Counted from the stretch's first letter, positions 22,836 to 32,648 are shown. The stretch is 51,105 bases of DNA from Verrucomicrobiota bacterium (GCA_021733835.1 JAIPKD010000013.1:1-51105); one strand, 5' to 3'. A program made the numbers and translations. The notes: generated by a model from the letters alone, not told the origin.

Positions 22836-25637
22836 ATGAAAGGCGTTCTTATGAAAAAAATGTTAATCGCCGGGATGGCGTTCGCCTTCGTCGCCATGAC
22901 ACAGGCGGATTTGATCCATCGCTACGATTTCAACGGTGACGCCGAAGACTCGGTGGGCACCGCACACGGTACGGCTGAAGGTACAGCCTCATTCACCGGT
23001 ACCGCTCTTGACCTGTACGGGGAGGCCGGCGCATACGTCAATCTACCTGGCGGCCTGATCGACGGACTGGAAAGCGTAACATTCGAGTTTTGGACTGAAG
23101 TATTCGAAAACGCTAATTGGTGTCGTATTTATGACTTCGGCGACACGAATGTCGATGGGCTCGGCAGGTACTACGTGATGTTCACCCCGCACTCCGATGC
23201 AGGTGATACACGCATGAGTTACGCCGACGAAGACCCCGGCTATGACCATGAGCTTATAGCTACCGCACCGGGCGTAATGGATAACCAAGGCAAAACACAT
23301 GTAGCCTGCGTATACGATCCACCCAGCGGCGTAATGTCGCTTTACATGGACGGCGTCCGCGTCGGTCAGACAGCCCTGGACTTTCCACTCTCCAGCATCT
23401 CGAATGTCTATTCATACATCGGCCGTTCCCTATACAGCGGCGACGCGTATCTTAACGCGACCATAGACGAGTTCCGCATACACGACACCGCACTCTCGCC
23501 GGTGGAAGTGGCGGCCGGCTTCGTCGCAGGCCCGGAACAGCCGGACCACGATACCTCGGTACTCGGCAATCTGGACGAAATTACGGTCGACCTAGACACT
23601 ACAATGAATCCGGACGACACGCAAAACGCCGATGTCCTGCTACAGTACGCCATGATGACCGAAGGCGTGAAAATCCTGGGTGATCCGGGATTAACACTGG
23701 AGAGCAGCGACACAAACATTGTGACGATCGACGCAAACGGACTTGTCACAGCGATTTCCGCAGGCACCGCCACGATCAACGCCTCATACGACGGCAAGAC
23801 AGGCAGCGCGGAAGTGACGGTTGAAGGGCGCGAGGGCGTCGTCACAGCCGGCACTCTGTATGTCGACCTTAGCGCCGCAGACACAAGCGCCGGCGACATC
23901 ACATGGGTCAACCGCGCAGCGGGCATGGGCGACTTCTACGAGGTCGGCGATGCGGTACGCGTTGACGACGTGGCGGACACGGGCATCCCCGGCGTCCAGT
24001 TCCACGGTACAAACGCCTACTATGGCCCCGCTACGACCGAGGACCTGGAAGGCAGTAGCGACCGCTCATTCGAGGTCTGGGCGTTCAATCCGGAAATCGC
24101 AGCCGAAGAAACCTTGGTAGCATTAGGCCATCGCGAAACACCATATAGAAATAATTCTTTCAATTATGGGGCTCACCCAACCTGGGGCGCCGCAGCACAC
24201 TGGGATAGTGATATCGGCTGGAACGGTGCACCCGTCGCCGGTAAATGGCACTACCTGGTCTATACCTACGACGGCACAACCGCCCGAGTCTACGCCGACG
24301 GCGTACTCAAGAACAGCGCGGACTTCAGTATCGACACCTTCCCCGCTGAAGTGATCCGAATAGCCGCTCAAGGTAACGGCGCCGGTGACGGCTTCGATTT
24401 CGTTCAGGCGCTTACCGGCTACATCGGCTCCGTGCGAATACACGGCGGCACACTCTCGGCGGCCGACGTGCAAAATAATTACACATACGGCGTCGAAATG
24501 ACCCACCCCGGCGAGCTGTTGGGTGTCAACTTGAACGTCACAAAGGAAACGGTCAAAGTCACCGGCGCAGGCCAAGTCACCGCCACCGCCGATTTCGAAA
24601 ACCGCGACTACCTCGACGTCACACTCCTGTCCACATGGACATCCGGTGATACGAATATACTGACAATCGACGCAAACGGCCAGTACCGCGGCGTTTCCGA
24701 AGGCACTGCCACACTGACCTGCGATTATAACGGACAACAGAGCAGCGTGGACGTCGAAGTAGTGGCCGCACCCGAACCGGTCATGGCTCACCGCTATAGC
24801 TTCAACGAAGAGGGCGCCACCGTGGCAACCGACTCTGTGGGCGAAGCCGACGGCGAGCTCCTCGGCGGCGCGACCATCACCAACGGCGTCCTCGGTCTCG
24901 ACGGCGTGGACTCCTACGTAAACCTGCCCAACGGTATAATGTCGAGCCTCACCAACGCCACGTTCGAGGTTTGGACTACCTGGAACGGTCCGGACGGACA
25001 ATGGTGGCAGCGGATATTCGACTTCGGCAATAACACCGAAGGTGAAGACGGTATAGGTGATGGTACCGAGTACATGTTCCTCTGCCCCTATCCGTTCTTA
25101 GTGTCCGTTGTCAGCAGCACAGGTGACACATTCATCGACCTCGGAACAGGGGCATTCCCGTTCCAGGAGCGCACGCACGTCGTCATCACCTACAATTACG
25201 ATGGAAAATTGATGAGACTATACATGAACGGCGAGGAAGTCGGATCGGTCGATGCCAACATTCGCCTCTTCGAAATCGAGGATGTCAATAATTGGCTCGG
25301 CAGATCAAACTACAGTGCCGACCCATACTTCAACGGAAGCATCACCGAATTCCGAATCTACGACGGCATACTCAGCGCCGATACCATCATGTCGAACTTC
25401 GCGGCAGGGCCGGACCCGGTGGCCGTGTCTCCGGAGCTCTCGATTACCGAGCAGGACGGAAACGTGGTCATATCCTGGCCGGTTGAAGGCGATGGCTTCG
25501 TCCTCGAAGCCTCAAACACCCTCGGCGCGGCAACCACATGGCAACCGGTCGAAGCGGACCCGGTAGTCGAAGGCGATATGAACACCGTCACCCTGCCCGC
25601 ATCGGAGAGCATGCAGTTCTATCGGCTGACGCAATAA
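22836..25637 (+). CDS. Large secreted protein: three LamG/concanavalin-like domains alternating with two Ig-like (BIG2) domains
   Basis: The protein has 933 residues. A Sec signal (MKKMLIAGMAFAFVAMTQA, after a short MKGVL extension) starts the protein. Three LamG-like domains follow, each opening L/M-x-HRY-x-FN...DSVG...YVNLP and ending with an I-x-EFRI-(H/Y)-D block: about 25-230, 335-555 and 650-860. BIG2-like domains lie between them, each with S-x-T/DTNI-(V/L)-TIDANG and (A/E)GTAT (about 245-330, 565-645). The C-terminal ~65 residues (VVISWPVEGDGFVLEAS...FYRL) form a beta-rich tail common in secreted PVC proteins. It is probably a surface carbohydrate-binding or adhesion protein. AAGGA precedes ATG 22836, and a strong terminator follows. 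Confidence 0.85.
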   Translation: MKGVLMKKMLIAGMAFAFVAMTQADLIHRYDFNGDAEDSVGTAHGTAEGTASFTGTALDLYGEAGAYVNLPGGLIDGLESVTFEFWTEVFENANWCRIYDFGDTNVDGLGRYYVMFTPHSDAGDTRMSYADEDPGYDHELIATAPGVMDNQGKTHVACVYDPPSGVMSLYMDGVRVGQTALDFPLSSISNVYSYIGRSLYSGDAYLNATIDEFRIHDTALSPVEVAAGFVAGPEQPDHDTSVLGNLDEITVDLDTTMNPDDTQNADVLLQYAMMTEGVKILGDPGLTLESSDTNIVTIDANGLVTAISAGTATINASYDGKTGSAEVTVEGREGVVTAGTLYVDLSAADTSAGDITWVNRAAGMGDFYEVGDAVRVDDVADTGIPGVQFHGTNAYYGPATTEDLEGSSDRSFEVWAFNPEIAAEETLVALGHRETPYRNNSFNYGAHPTWGAAAHWDSDIGWNGAPVAGKWHYLVYTYDGTTARVYADGVLKNSADFSIDTFPAEVIRIAAQGNGAGDGFDFVQALTGYIGSVRIHGGTLSAADVQNNYTYGVEMTHPGELLGVNLNVTKETVKVTGAGQVTATADFENRDYLDVTLLSTWTSGDTNILTIDANGQYRGVSEGTATLTCDYNGQQSSVDVEVVAAPEPVMAHRYSFNEEGATVATDSVGEADGELLGGATITNGVLGLDGVDSYVNLPNGIMSSLTNATFEVWTTWNGPDGQWWQRIFDFGNNTEGEDGIGDGTEYMFLCPYPFLVSVVSSTGDTFIDLGTGAFPFQERTHVVITYNYDGKLMRLYMNGEEVGSVDANIRLFEIEDVNNWLGRSNYSADPYFNGSITEFRIYDGILSADTIMSNFAAGPDPVAVSPELSITEQDGNVVISWPVEGDGFVLEASNTLGAATTWQPVEADPVVEGDMNTVTLPASESMQFYRLTQ

Positions 25638-25679
25638 TATATCCTGCAGCACGGTTCGCATATAGTGCGTGAAACCAAC

Positions 25680-25710
25680 AAAGGCCGGATCAAGCGATCC
25701 GGCCTTTTTT
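25680..25710 (+). terminator. Rho-independent terminator after the LamG gene
   Basis: AAAGGCCGGATC (25680-25691) pairs perfectly with GATCCGGCCTTT (25696-25707) around the 4-base loop AAGC and is followed by T residues to 25710. It stands 43 bases after the stop and isolates the LamG gene from the hydrolase downstream. Confidence 0.93.
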
Positions 25711-25833
25711 GTGCGCTTGGCAAGAGGTTATCCCCCCGCAACGGCCGCAACGAGCGCAAAGAAAGGCTGACAAAATATTTCTGATTTACCATGGAGGTTG
25801 CATTAATTTGGATTTCTAATTAAGAAGGTGAGC

Positions 25834-27978
25834 ATGAGAATTTCCGTTCTTTTACTTTTTTGCATCTTCGTAGTATGCGGGCAAACCCCCGATGTATCCG
25901 CCCTCGCCCCGTTTCCCATGGACTGGGAACAAGCGAAAGATACTGTAATCGATTTCTCCGATTTTCAGGAGAAGCCTGCGGGCAAAGACGGTTTTATCGC
26001 GGTTCTCAACGGACGCATGGTCAAGCCCAATGGAAATCGATTCCGCGTTTGGGGCGTTAATATTGTCGGCCCGAACTCGTTTCCATCCCATGCCGAAGCT
26101 GTCAAGACAGCCGAGCACCTGGCGCGAATGGGCGTAAATTGCGTCAGGTTTCATGGGCTTGATTCGAATTGGGGCCGCAGCATTTTCGATGAAGAACAAG
26201 ACGATACGCGTCATCTGGATTCGGAAAACCTCGAGCGCCTGGACTTCTTCATCGCCGAGCTCAAGAAGCGCGGCATTTATTCTAACCTTAACTTAAACGT
26301 ATTTCGTCGATACAAGGAAGGCGATGGCGTGAGGGATTACAAAATACTCGGGCTCGGCAAGTCCGCCACATATTTCAATCCGCGCCTGATATTTCTTCAG
26401 AAAGAATACGCCGAACAACTCCTGACCCACAATAACCAATACACCGGCAATGAATACAGGAACGAGCCTGCAATCCTAGCTATCGAGCTGGTTAACGAAA
26501 ACTCCGTCCTCGAGGGCTGGGTCGGATGGCGTCTTGTCGGCCGGGATGACACTGATCCCGGTACATGGTCACCCATACCTGTTTCTTATGCGCGTGAGTT
26601 AACGGAACTGTACAATCAATGGCTTAAAACCAATTTGCCGCCGGACGAACTTAAGAAAATTCGTGATGAATGCAATAATGAACAGGGCGACCTCATCCCG
26701 CGGCTCAAGCCTGATGAGTTCAAGGACGCCTCGAAACTCCGTTTTACTACGGAAGCGCGGTTCTACATCGATATTGAGCATTGTTTCTTTCAGCAGATGC
26801 GGGATTTACTGAAGAACAAGCTAAGAGTCCGCCCGCTCATCGCAGGTACCGCCGATCATAACGACTCTTATGCCGCGTACGCGCATATCCGCGCAAACGC
26901 GATGTTCGATATAATAGACGGGCACGGCTACTGGCAGCATCCGAACCTCGACAACACCACATGGTGCAAGAATACACCTATGGTCAACGACCCATTTGAC
27001 TCGACGGTCGTCCAGTTTGCGCGCACCCCACTGCAGGGTAAGCCGTTCACTATATCCGAGGTAAATCATCCGTTTCCGCACGAATACGCCTGCGAAGGTT
27101 ATACTATTCTGACCGCGTATGCGCTGTTTCATAACTGGGACGGCATTTACTGGTTCACTTTCGGCAGCGGCGAGAAACAAAAGAGGCCGAGGGGTATTCG
27201 TCGAAACGGCTGGTTCGACTTCAGCAACGATCCGGTTAAGATGGCCAATCTCTATACCTGCGCGCTCATGTGGAATCGACACGACATCGAACCCGCGCAG
27301 AAAACCGTTATCCGAACGGTCATGCCTGAGCTGGAAATCGCGGCGCTTCGCATGGAGCGAAGCAAGGAACGCCCATTTTTTATGCCTGGATTCGCACGCT
27401 CGACTCCATTGGTTCATAAGACACTATTCAGATTCGGCACGGATTCCGACGATGAATATATCGACATTGCCCCGATTAACCGTATTGAATCGGACACAGG
27501 CCAATTAGGCTGGTACAACGCGGGCGAATCCAATGGAATAGTCACAATCGACTCTCCGAAAACGCAGGCGCTTATCGGCTTCGTCGAGTCCTCCGATAAG
27601 TCCACGTCCCAAATGACCACACAAATCACAAATAACTTCTGCTCGATTATCCTGACATCAATTGACGGTGTGCCGTTGCGGCAATCCAAAAAAATGCTTC
27701 TTACCACCACCGCGCGCTGTACAAACACCGGCTTCGAATGGGAAAAAGACAGGCAAACGGTAGCTGAATGGGGTCAAGGCCCCGCGCTTATCGAAGCCGT
27801 ATCCGGCAAAATCACCCTCCGGAATATCGGCAAGTTCCGGAATATCACGGTCACACCTTTAAGTCCTCTGGGCATACCGATGGATACCACCGCACGCACT
27901 TCAATACAGGAAAACTCGGCGCGGATTTGGATCGGCAACACGCCAACCACATGGTACATGATCAAAGTGCAAAGATGA
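25834..27978 (+). CDS. Secreted clan GH-A glycoside hydrolase (GH5-like)
   Basis: A signal peptide (MRISVLLLFCIFVVCGQT) precedes a (beta/alpha)8 barrel with retaining-glycosidase landmarks: FRVWGVNIVGPNSFPS, MGVNCVRFHGLD (the R-x-H of GH-A), the acid/base region IELVNENS with Asn221-Glu222, and the likely nucleophile Glu409 in FTISEVNHP. The last ~220 residues are beta-rich and form a separate accessory domain. The substrate is not readable; the closest look is to cellulase- or mannanase-like proteins of PVC bacteria. I prefer ATG 25834, seven bases after AGAAGG, over GTG 25828. It stands between a terminator and tyrA. Confidence 0.8.
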   Translation: MRISVLLLFCIFVVCGQTPDVSALAPFPMDWEQAKDTVIDFSDFQEKPAGKDGFIAVLNGRMVKPNGNRFRVWGVNIVGPNSFPSHAEAVKTAEHLARMGVNCVRFHGLDSNWGRSIFDEEQDDTRHLDSENLERLDFFIAELKKRGIYSNLNLNVFRRYKEGDGVRDYKILGLGKSATYFNPRLIFLQKEYAEQLLTHNNQYTGNEYRNEPAILAIELVNENSVLEGWVGWRLVGRDDTDPGTWSPIPVSYARELTELYNQWLKTNLPPDELKKIRDECNNEQGDLIPRLKPDEFKDASKLRFTTEARFYIDIEHCFFQQMRDLLKNKLRVRPLIAGTADHNDSYAAYAHIRANAMFDIIDGHGYWQHPNLDNTTWCKNTPMVNDPFDSTVVQFARTPLQGKPFTISEVNHPFPHEYACEGYTILTAYALFHNWDGIYWFTFGSGEKQKRPRGIRRNGWFDFSNDPVKMANLYTCALMWNRHDIEPAQKTVIRTVMPELEIAALRMERSKERPFFMPGFARSTPLVHKTLFRFGTDSDDEYIDIAPINRIESDTGQLGWYNAGESNGIVTIDSPKTQALIGFVESSDKSTSQMTTQITNNFCSIILTSIDGVPLRQSKKMLLTTTARCTNTGFEWEKDRQTVAEWGQGPALIEAVSGKITLRNIGKFRNITVTPLSPLGIPMDTTARTSIQENSARIWIGNTPTTWYMIKVQR

Positions 27979-28057
27979 GGACGACACGCACGGCATCGGA
28001 ATTATTCAGCATTGGAAGTTGATAAAAAGTCCGATTTCAGGCTTTAATGATCCGTAT

Positions 28058-28954
28058 ATGCGATGGCGTAAAGTCACGCTGATCGGGGTAGGACTCCTTG
28101 GCGGTTCACTCGGATCGGCATTAAAACATTATAACCTGGCGGAAAGCGTCTTTGGCTTCGTCCGAAGAGAAGCAAGCATCCGCGAATGCCTGGATAAAGG
28201 CGCAGTTGATGTCGCAACCCTCGACCTGGAAGAAGCCGTTTCCGATGCCGAGATCATTGTATTATGCACACCACCATCAAAGATGTACGAGCTAACCGAA
28301 CGGATGCTACCTTCCCTAGCTCCCGGCACAATTGTAACCGACGTCGGGAGCGTGAAAACAAGTATCGTCAATAACCTGCATCCTCTGGTAAATCGCGGCG
28401 GTTGCCGGTTCATCGGTTCACATCCCATGGCGGGAGCGGAAAAAACAGGTGTGTCAAACGCCGCATACGACCTTTTTAAAAACACATCCTGCATTGTCAC
28501 GCCGCTGGATAACAGTTCACCGGATGCCGTCGCAAACCTGACCGCATTATGGGAATCAGTGGGCGCCCGCGTTGTTTTACTATCGCCGGAAACACACGAC
28601 AAACTCGTAGGCAGGTGCAGTCATCTTCCGCACATCCTGGCCGCCGCCCTTTCGAATTACGTTCTCGAATCCGATCACATCAACGAACAAGGCTTGGTCT
28701 GCGGCAACGGTTTCCGCGATACCACACGGATCGCTTCCGGTTCACCGCTGATGTGGCGCGATATCGTAACCGCGAACAAGGAAAATATCCTCGGCATCCT
28801 GGACGCGTTCATGAGCGAACTCGAACGCTTTAAAAGAGTTCTCGAACACGAAAACGCCGATGCCGTAGAGGATTACTTCGCCGCAGCAAAACAGAAACGT
28901 GACACCTGGTGCGAGTTGAAGGAGAATCTAGTCTCCACGCGCACCGGCGCTTGA
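28058..28954 (+). CDS. tyrA: Prephenate (or arogenate) dehydrogenase
   Basis: TyrA oxidatively decarboxylates prephenate to 4-hydroxyphenylpyruvate (or arogenate to tyrosine) with NAD(P). The Rossmann motif VTLIGVGLLGGSLGSALK starts at the N terminus. Later blocks are VLCTPPSKMYEL, VTDVGSVKTSIV, FIGSHPMAGAEKTG and the helical C-terminal domain containing HDKLVGRCSHLPHILAAAL and FRDTTRIASGSPLMW. At about 298 residues it is monofunctional, with no chorismate mutase or ACT domain. ATG 28058 begins just before the Rossmann strand; an in-frame TTG at 28019 would add 13 residues. aroA starts three bases after the stop. Confidence 0.93.
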   Translation: MRWRKVTLIGVGLLGGSLGSALKHYNLAESVFGFVRREASIRECLDKGAVDVATLDLEEAVSDAEIIVLCTPPSKMYELTERMLPSLAPGTIVTDVGSVKTSIVNNLHPLVNRGGCRFIGSHPMAGAEKTGVSNAAYDLFKNTSCIVTPLDNSSPDAVANLTALWESVGARVVLLSPETHDKLVGRCSHLPHILAAALSNYVLESDHINEQGLVCGNGFRDTTRIASGSPLMWRDIVTANKENILGILDAFMSELERFKRVLEHENADAVEDYFAAAKQKRDTWCELKENLVSTRTGA

Positions 28955-28957
28955 TCC

Positions 28958-30256
28958 ATGCCGAGTCCAATGAAAATACCGGATATAATCGAGATAATCC
29001 CGCCAAGTAAAATACCCGCCGCGGAGATAACCGTGCCCGGTTCAAAAAGCATTACGAACCGCGCACTTATCCTCGGCGCGCTGTCCACAGGCACCGTCAC
29101 ACTCCACGGCGCACTCGCCAGCGAAGACACGGAAGTCATGTCACGCTGCCTCGAACAGCTCGGCTTCAGTATCAGCGTCTCCCACGACAAGGATGAAATG
29201 TGCAATCGCACAATCACCATCACCGGCGCCGGCGGCATAATACCGCAACGCGGCGGTACGGAGGTTGATCCACTAACACTCTACATCGGCAATGCCGGCA
29301 CGGCCGCCAGGTTCCTGACCGCCCTTGTCTGTCTCGGCGACGGCGCATATCGCATCGAGGGCACCCCCAGAATGCACGAGCGCCCGCAGGCGGAACTCTT
29401 CACTGCACTTCGCAGCCTCGGTTACAAAATCGATTCACACACAAACCGCCTGCCCGCCCTAGTACACGGCGCGGGACGTCGCCCGGGAGATTGCCGTGTG
29501 GACATCAGCAAAAGCTCACAGTTCGCGTCCGCGCTTCTGCTTTGCGCGCATCGCGCCGAATGGCGAGTGCATGTTGAAGGTGAAAACGAAAATGAATCCT
29601 CCTACATCACCATGACCAAAAGGATGTCCGAACGCTTTCCGCACAACGGCGGCAGCTTCCAAATCGAACCGGATGCCTCGAGCGCAAGTTATTTCCGGGC
29701 GGCCGACGCCCTGGCAAACCAAATACCGGCGCCTGCAGGACTGATTCGGATAAAGAAGGCACCCGACCCGGCCCTGCAAATAGACGCGAAGTTCCCGGAG
29801 TTCCTCCCGCTACCCGAAACAATATCGAGAAAACGCGACCTCGGCGACAGCATCATGACCGCCATAGTCCTGGCGGCGTTTTCGAAATCCCCTGTCAGGT
29901 TCATCGACCTGGGCCGCCTACGACTCCAGGAATGCGAGCGCGTAAAGGCGCTCTGTACGGAACTATCCAGATGCGGCATCACCGCAACCGAAGAAGGCGA
30001 TTCAATAATCGTCCATCCATCACAACCAAAAGGCGCAATAATAGAAACCTACAACGACCATCGTATGGCCATGTGCTTCGCCGTGCTCGGACTAAGAATC
30101 CAAGGTATCCGCATCAGTAATCCAAACTGCGTGAAAAAAACATTCCCGGATTTCTTCCAAAAATTGGCCGCCGCCCCCCAAAAAGGACTGGGCGCGACTA
30201 TCAAAGACTCCGAGTCCGGATACATTCTGCCGCCGGATGACTTGGTGGCCGCTTGA
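28958..30256 (+). CDS. aroA: 3-phosphoshikimate 1-carboxyvinyltransferase (EPSP synthase)
   Basis: EPSP synthase joins phosphoenolpyruvate and shikimate 3-phosphate in the sixth step of the shikimate pathway. The substrate motif VPGSKSITNRALI contains K30, S31 and R35. The PEP-region motif reads LYIGNAGTAARFLTAL, with Phe where E. coli and plant enzymes have the Pro of GNAGTAMRP. Further blocks are GTPRMHERP, SKSSQFASALLL, EPDASSASYF, DLGDSIMT and YNDHRMAMCFAV. The length of 432 is standard. It is probably cotranscribed with tyrA, three bases upstream. Confidence 0.95.
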   Translation: MPSPMKIPDIIEIIPPSKIPAAEITVPGSKSITNRALILGALSTGTVTLHGALASEDTEVMSRCLEQLGFSISVSHDKDEMCNRTITITGAGGIIPQRGGTEVDPLTLYIGNAGTAARFLTALVCLGDGAYRIEGTPRMHERPQAELFTALRSLGYKIDSHTNRLPALVHGAGRRPGDCRVDISKSSQFASALLLCAHRAEWRVHVEGENENESSYITMTKRMSERFPHNGGSFQIEPDASSASYFRAADALANQIPAPAGLIRIKKAPDPALQIDAKFPEFLPLPETISRKRDLGDSIMTAIVLAAFSKSPVRFIDLGRLRLQECERVKALCTELSRCGITATEEGDSIIVHPSQPKGAIIETYNDHRMAMCFAVLGLRIQGIRISNPNCVKKTFPDFFQKLAAAPQKGLGATIKDSESGYILPPDDLVAA

Positions 30257-30320
30257 TTTGTTAATTTACCTCAGAGCTAATTAATTATATTCAACCATAA
30301 ACAAGTAAACGCGAGGATAA

Positions 30321-30992
30321 TTGAATACACCAATTGTAATAGCCATAGACGGAACCAGCGCCAGCGGCAAAAGCACCAATGCCAAGCTCGTGGCCAAGGC
30401 GTTGGATTATGCTTACGTGGATACCGGCGCAATGTATCGCACCCTGGCTTGGTACTGTCTGAAAAAGCGCATCGACATCAATAACCCAAAAGCCGTCGCC
30501 GCAGCATGCAGAACATGGAAAACCAGACTCAAACGCATCGATAACCATGTCCGGCTGTTGGTCGATAATTACTACCCCGAAAAAGAAATCAGGTCCGTGG
30601 AAGTAAGCGCCGCCGTCCCATACATCGCCGCCGTCCCGAAAGTCAGGGAATGGATGAAAAAATTACAGCGTGAATGTACCAAGTTCGGAAACCTGGTCAT
30701 GGAAGGCCGGGATATAGGGACAAATATATTCCCGGAAACCGAGTTCAAATTCTACCTCGACGCCTCGCTGGACGAACGCACACGCCGGCGCACTTCCGAC
30801 GGTATAACGGAGAATCTCGAAGACAGGGATATGCGCGACAGCCGACGCTCCAGCGCGCCGTTAATGATATCAATAGGCGCCATAGTAATTAATAATTCCA
30901 ATATGACATCCGAACAAACCTCGGCGCGTATACTCGAGGAGATTCACAAAAAAATGGAATCAATCAATCAACATAAACAGACCAAAGATTGA
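30321..30992 (+). CDS. cmk: Cytidylate kinase
   Basis: CMP kinase phosphorylates CMP and dCMP with ATP. The P-loop reads IDGTSASGKST (usual: GPSGSGKST). It is followed by YVDTGAMYRTLAWYCL, the CMP-binding segment, and the core LVMEGRDIGTNIFPETEFKFYLDASLDERTRRR, which matches the conserved GRDIGTVVFPDAxxKxFLxAS block. The 223 residues are typical. The start is TTG 30321, supported by GAGGA upstream. It follows aroA by 64 bases and precedes plsC by 10, an arrangement (aroA-cmk-plsC) familiar from other bacteria, where rpsA often follows; rpsA is absent here. Confidence 0.94.
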   Translation: MNTPIVIAIDGTSASGKSTNAKLVAKALDYAYVDTGAMYRTLAWYCLKKRIDINNPKAVAAACRTWKTRLKRIDNHVRLLVDNYYPEKEIRSVEVSAAVPYIAAVPKVREWMKKLQRECTKFGNLVMEGRDIGTNIFPETEFKFYLDASLDERTRRRTSDGITENLEDRDMRDSRRSSAPLMISIGAIVINNSNMTSEQTSARILEEIHKKMESINQHKQTKD

Positions 30993-31002
30993 ACACTTCA
31001 CC

Positions 31003-31662
31003 ATGAAAATGAGTTTTCTATACTGGTGCTTTAAAACCTTGTTCAAGTTGTTGTTCAAGACCTTTTTCCGATTACGCACCTGCAACGCGGAGCGCGTGCC
31101 CGCATCGGGCCCGGTCATCCTTGCCGCCAACCATGCCAGCTTCCTCGACCCACCCCTTGTCGGAACGGCTGTTCCCCGGTTCGTTAGTATTCTCGCCAGA
31201 AAATCCCTGTTCAATAAACCTATCCTCGGCGCGCTCTTCAGAAACTGGCGCGTGGTGCCGGTAGACCGTGACGGCGCGGGCGCCGCAGGGCTCAAGGCCA
31301 TACTGACAAGACTCAAACAACGGGGCGCGGTTCTGCTCTTCCCGGAAGGCACACGCACCTTCAACGGTCGTATCCAACCCGCAAAACCCGGCATAGGCCT
31401 TATGATCCTCAAGACCCGCGCGCCTGTTGTACCGGTTCGGGTCTTCGGCTCCTTCAAGGCCCTTGGCAGACACAACTACATTCCTCGCCCTACAAAAATA
31501 ACCGTTAAGTTCGGGCACCCGATGTACTTCGAAACAGAACGCGCCGAAGCTGCAGGAGCCGATAAACCGCACTTCAAGGAATTGTGCGAACGCGTAGCGA
31601 ATTCTCTAATGCGGCAAATCGCGTCTCTCGAACCGGTGGAAGATAAGACAACCTTTCCCTAA
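31003..31662 (+). CDS. plsC: 1-acyl-sn-glycerol-3-phosphate acyltransferase
   Basis: PlsC acylates lysophosphatidic acid to phosphatidic acid at the membrane. The catalytic H-x4-D motif is NHASFLD (H44, D49). The substrate-binding motif FPEGTRTFNG is near 113-122, and VPVRVFGSFKAL lies in the expected fourth block. A hydrophobic/basic N-terminal stretch (YWCFKTLFKLLFKTFFRLR) should anchor it to the inner membrane. The length of 219 is normal. It lies 10 bases after cmk and is convergent with the AraC-type regulator. Confidence 0.92.
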   Translation: MKMSFLYWCFKTLFKLLFKTFFRLRTCNAERVPASGPVILAANHASFLDPPLVGTAVPRFVSILARKSLFNKPILGALFRNWRVVPVDRDGAGAAGLKAILTRLKQRGAVLLFPEGTRTFNGRIQPAKPGIGLMILKTRAPVVPVRVFGSFKALGRHNYIPRPTKITVKFGHPMYFETERAEAAGADKPHFKELCERVANSLMRQIASLEPVEDKTTFP

Positions 31663-31727
31663 CTCAGATGCACCCGGTCGATAACTCTAAATTACGCGAC
31701 CGCAGCATCCATGCCCGCCGAATTCCC

Positions 31728-32648
31728 TTACGTACTCATCAAATTATTCCGGAACGCCGTGGGTGATTCACCTACGAGCTTTCTGAATACCCTGTTGAAA
31801 TGCGTCAACGACTGGAAACCAACTTCATACGCAATTTCACTAACGCGCAGGTTCGGATTCAACAGCAGGTTCTTCGCTTTCTCGATTCGAACACAAGATA
31901 AGTATTCCGTGAAATTCAAACCTGTGGATTTCTTGAAAATCTTACAAAAATAATACGTACTGGTATTGACCGCCTTGGCGACCTCACTCAGCGAAATGTC
32001 ATCGGTTTGATGGTCATGAATGTACTTTTTCGCCTTTATTATATTCAACGGCTCCGCATTCGCTTGTCGAATCATTAACTGGTGACTGACAATCGATAAA
32101 TGCTGCGCAAAGATGGAAAGCAACCTGATAACCGACTCAAATTGCTTCGGCGAAATCACCCGTGTATGAAAAAACGCCTCCTCGACCCTTTTCAAATCCA
32201 CCGATAATCCCCAGCTGATAAGCAACTTTGTAATTCGGTTCAACTCGCTTCGCGTCGGCGCCTTCGTCCGAACCTGGCCCGTCTGCAAAAAACCGATCAA
32301 CTCGTTACCGATCCGTACCGGTACCGCCGCATCAATCAAACCAGCAAAACACGTCACCGTCTGCGGCACTATTACATCAGGCGACGACAACTTCTTCTGA
32401 ACGTCCAGGCAAGCGGCGCACGTCCGGCTGCCGTTTATCATCAGACTGCAAAAAGGACTCTGATTCTTCTTCCCATGCAAAACCAGTTGCCAGACTTCCA
32501 CCGGCCTCAACGCCAGCGGCAGCCCCGTAGCCTCACTGAACGCACGCTCGTAATCCTGAAATATCTGAGACTTCGAGAGGCGCTCAATTAAACTTTTATT
32601 GTCATTGCAGACCACACTATATGGTAAGGCATTTTCGACGGTTTTCAA
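31728..32648 (-). CDS. AraC-family regulator with PocR sensory domain
   Basis: The N-terminal half (about 20-180) has the PocR ligand-binding pattern: FSEATGLPLALRPVEVW, then the cysteine-containing FCSLMINGSRTCAACLDVQ, then CFAGLIDAAVPVRIGNELIGFLQTGQV. The C-terminal 100 residues are a double helix-turn-helix of the AraC type (DISLSEVAKAVNTSTYYFCKIFKKSTGLNFTEYL, RVSEIAYEVGFQSLTHFNRVFRKLVGESPTAFR). PocR domains sense small metabolites (1,2-propanediol in PocR itself) or hydrocarbons and are frequent in PVC carbohydrate regulators. The target genes are unknown; the divergent gene 32740 codes for a dUTPase, an unlikely target. Confidence 0.88.
   Translation of the reverse strand: MKTVENALPYSVVCNDNKSLIERLSKSQIFQDYERAFSEATGLPLALRPVEVWQLVLHGKKNQSPFCSLMINGSRTCAACLDVQKKLSSPDVIVPQTVTCFAGLIDAAVPVRIGNELIGFLQTGQVRTKAPTRSELNRITKLLISWGLSVDLKRVEEAFFHTRVISPKQFESVIRLLSIFAQHLSIVSHQLMIRQANAEPLNIIKAKKYIHDHQTDDISLSEVAKAVNTSTYYFCKIFKKSTGLNFTEYLSCVRIEKAKNLLLNPNLRVSEIAYEVGFQSLTHFNRVFRKLVGESPTAFRNNLMST

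Noticed and set aside
24123-25001. A 292-codon minus-strand frame inside the LamG gene
   Set aside because: The LamG frame on the plus strand has clear repeated domains, a ribosome binding site and a terminator. The opposite frame is low-complexity Gly/Val/Ala.
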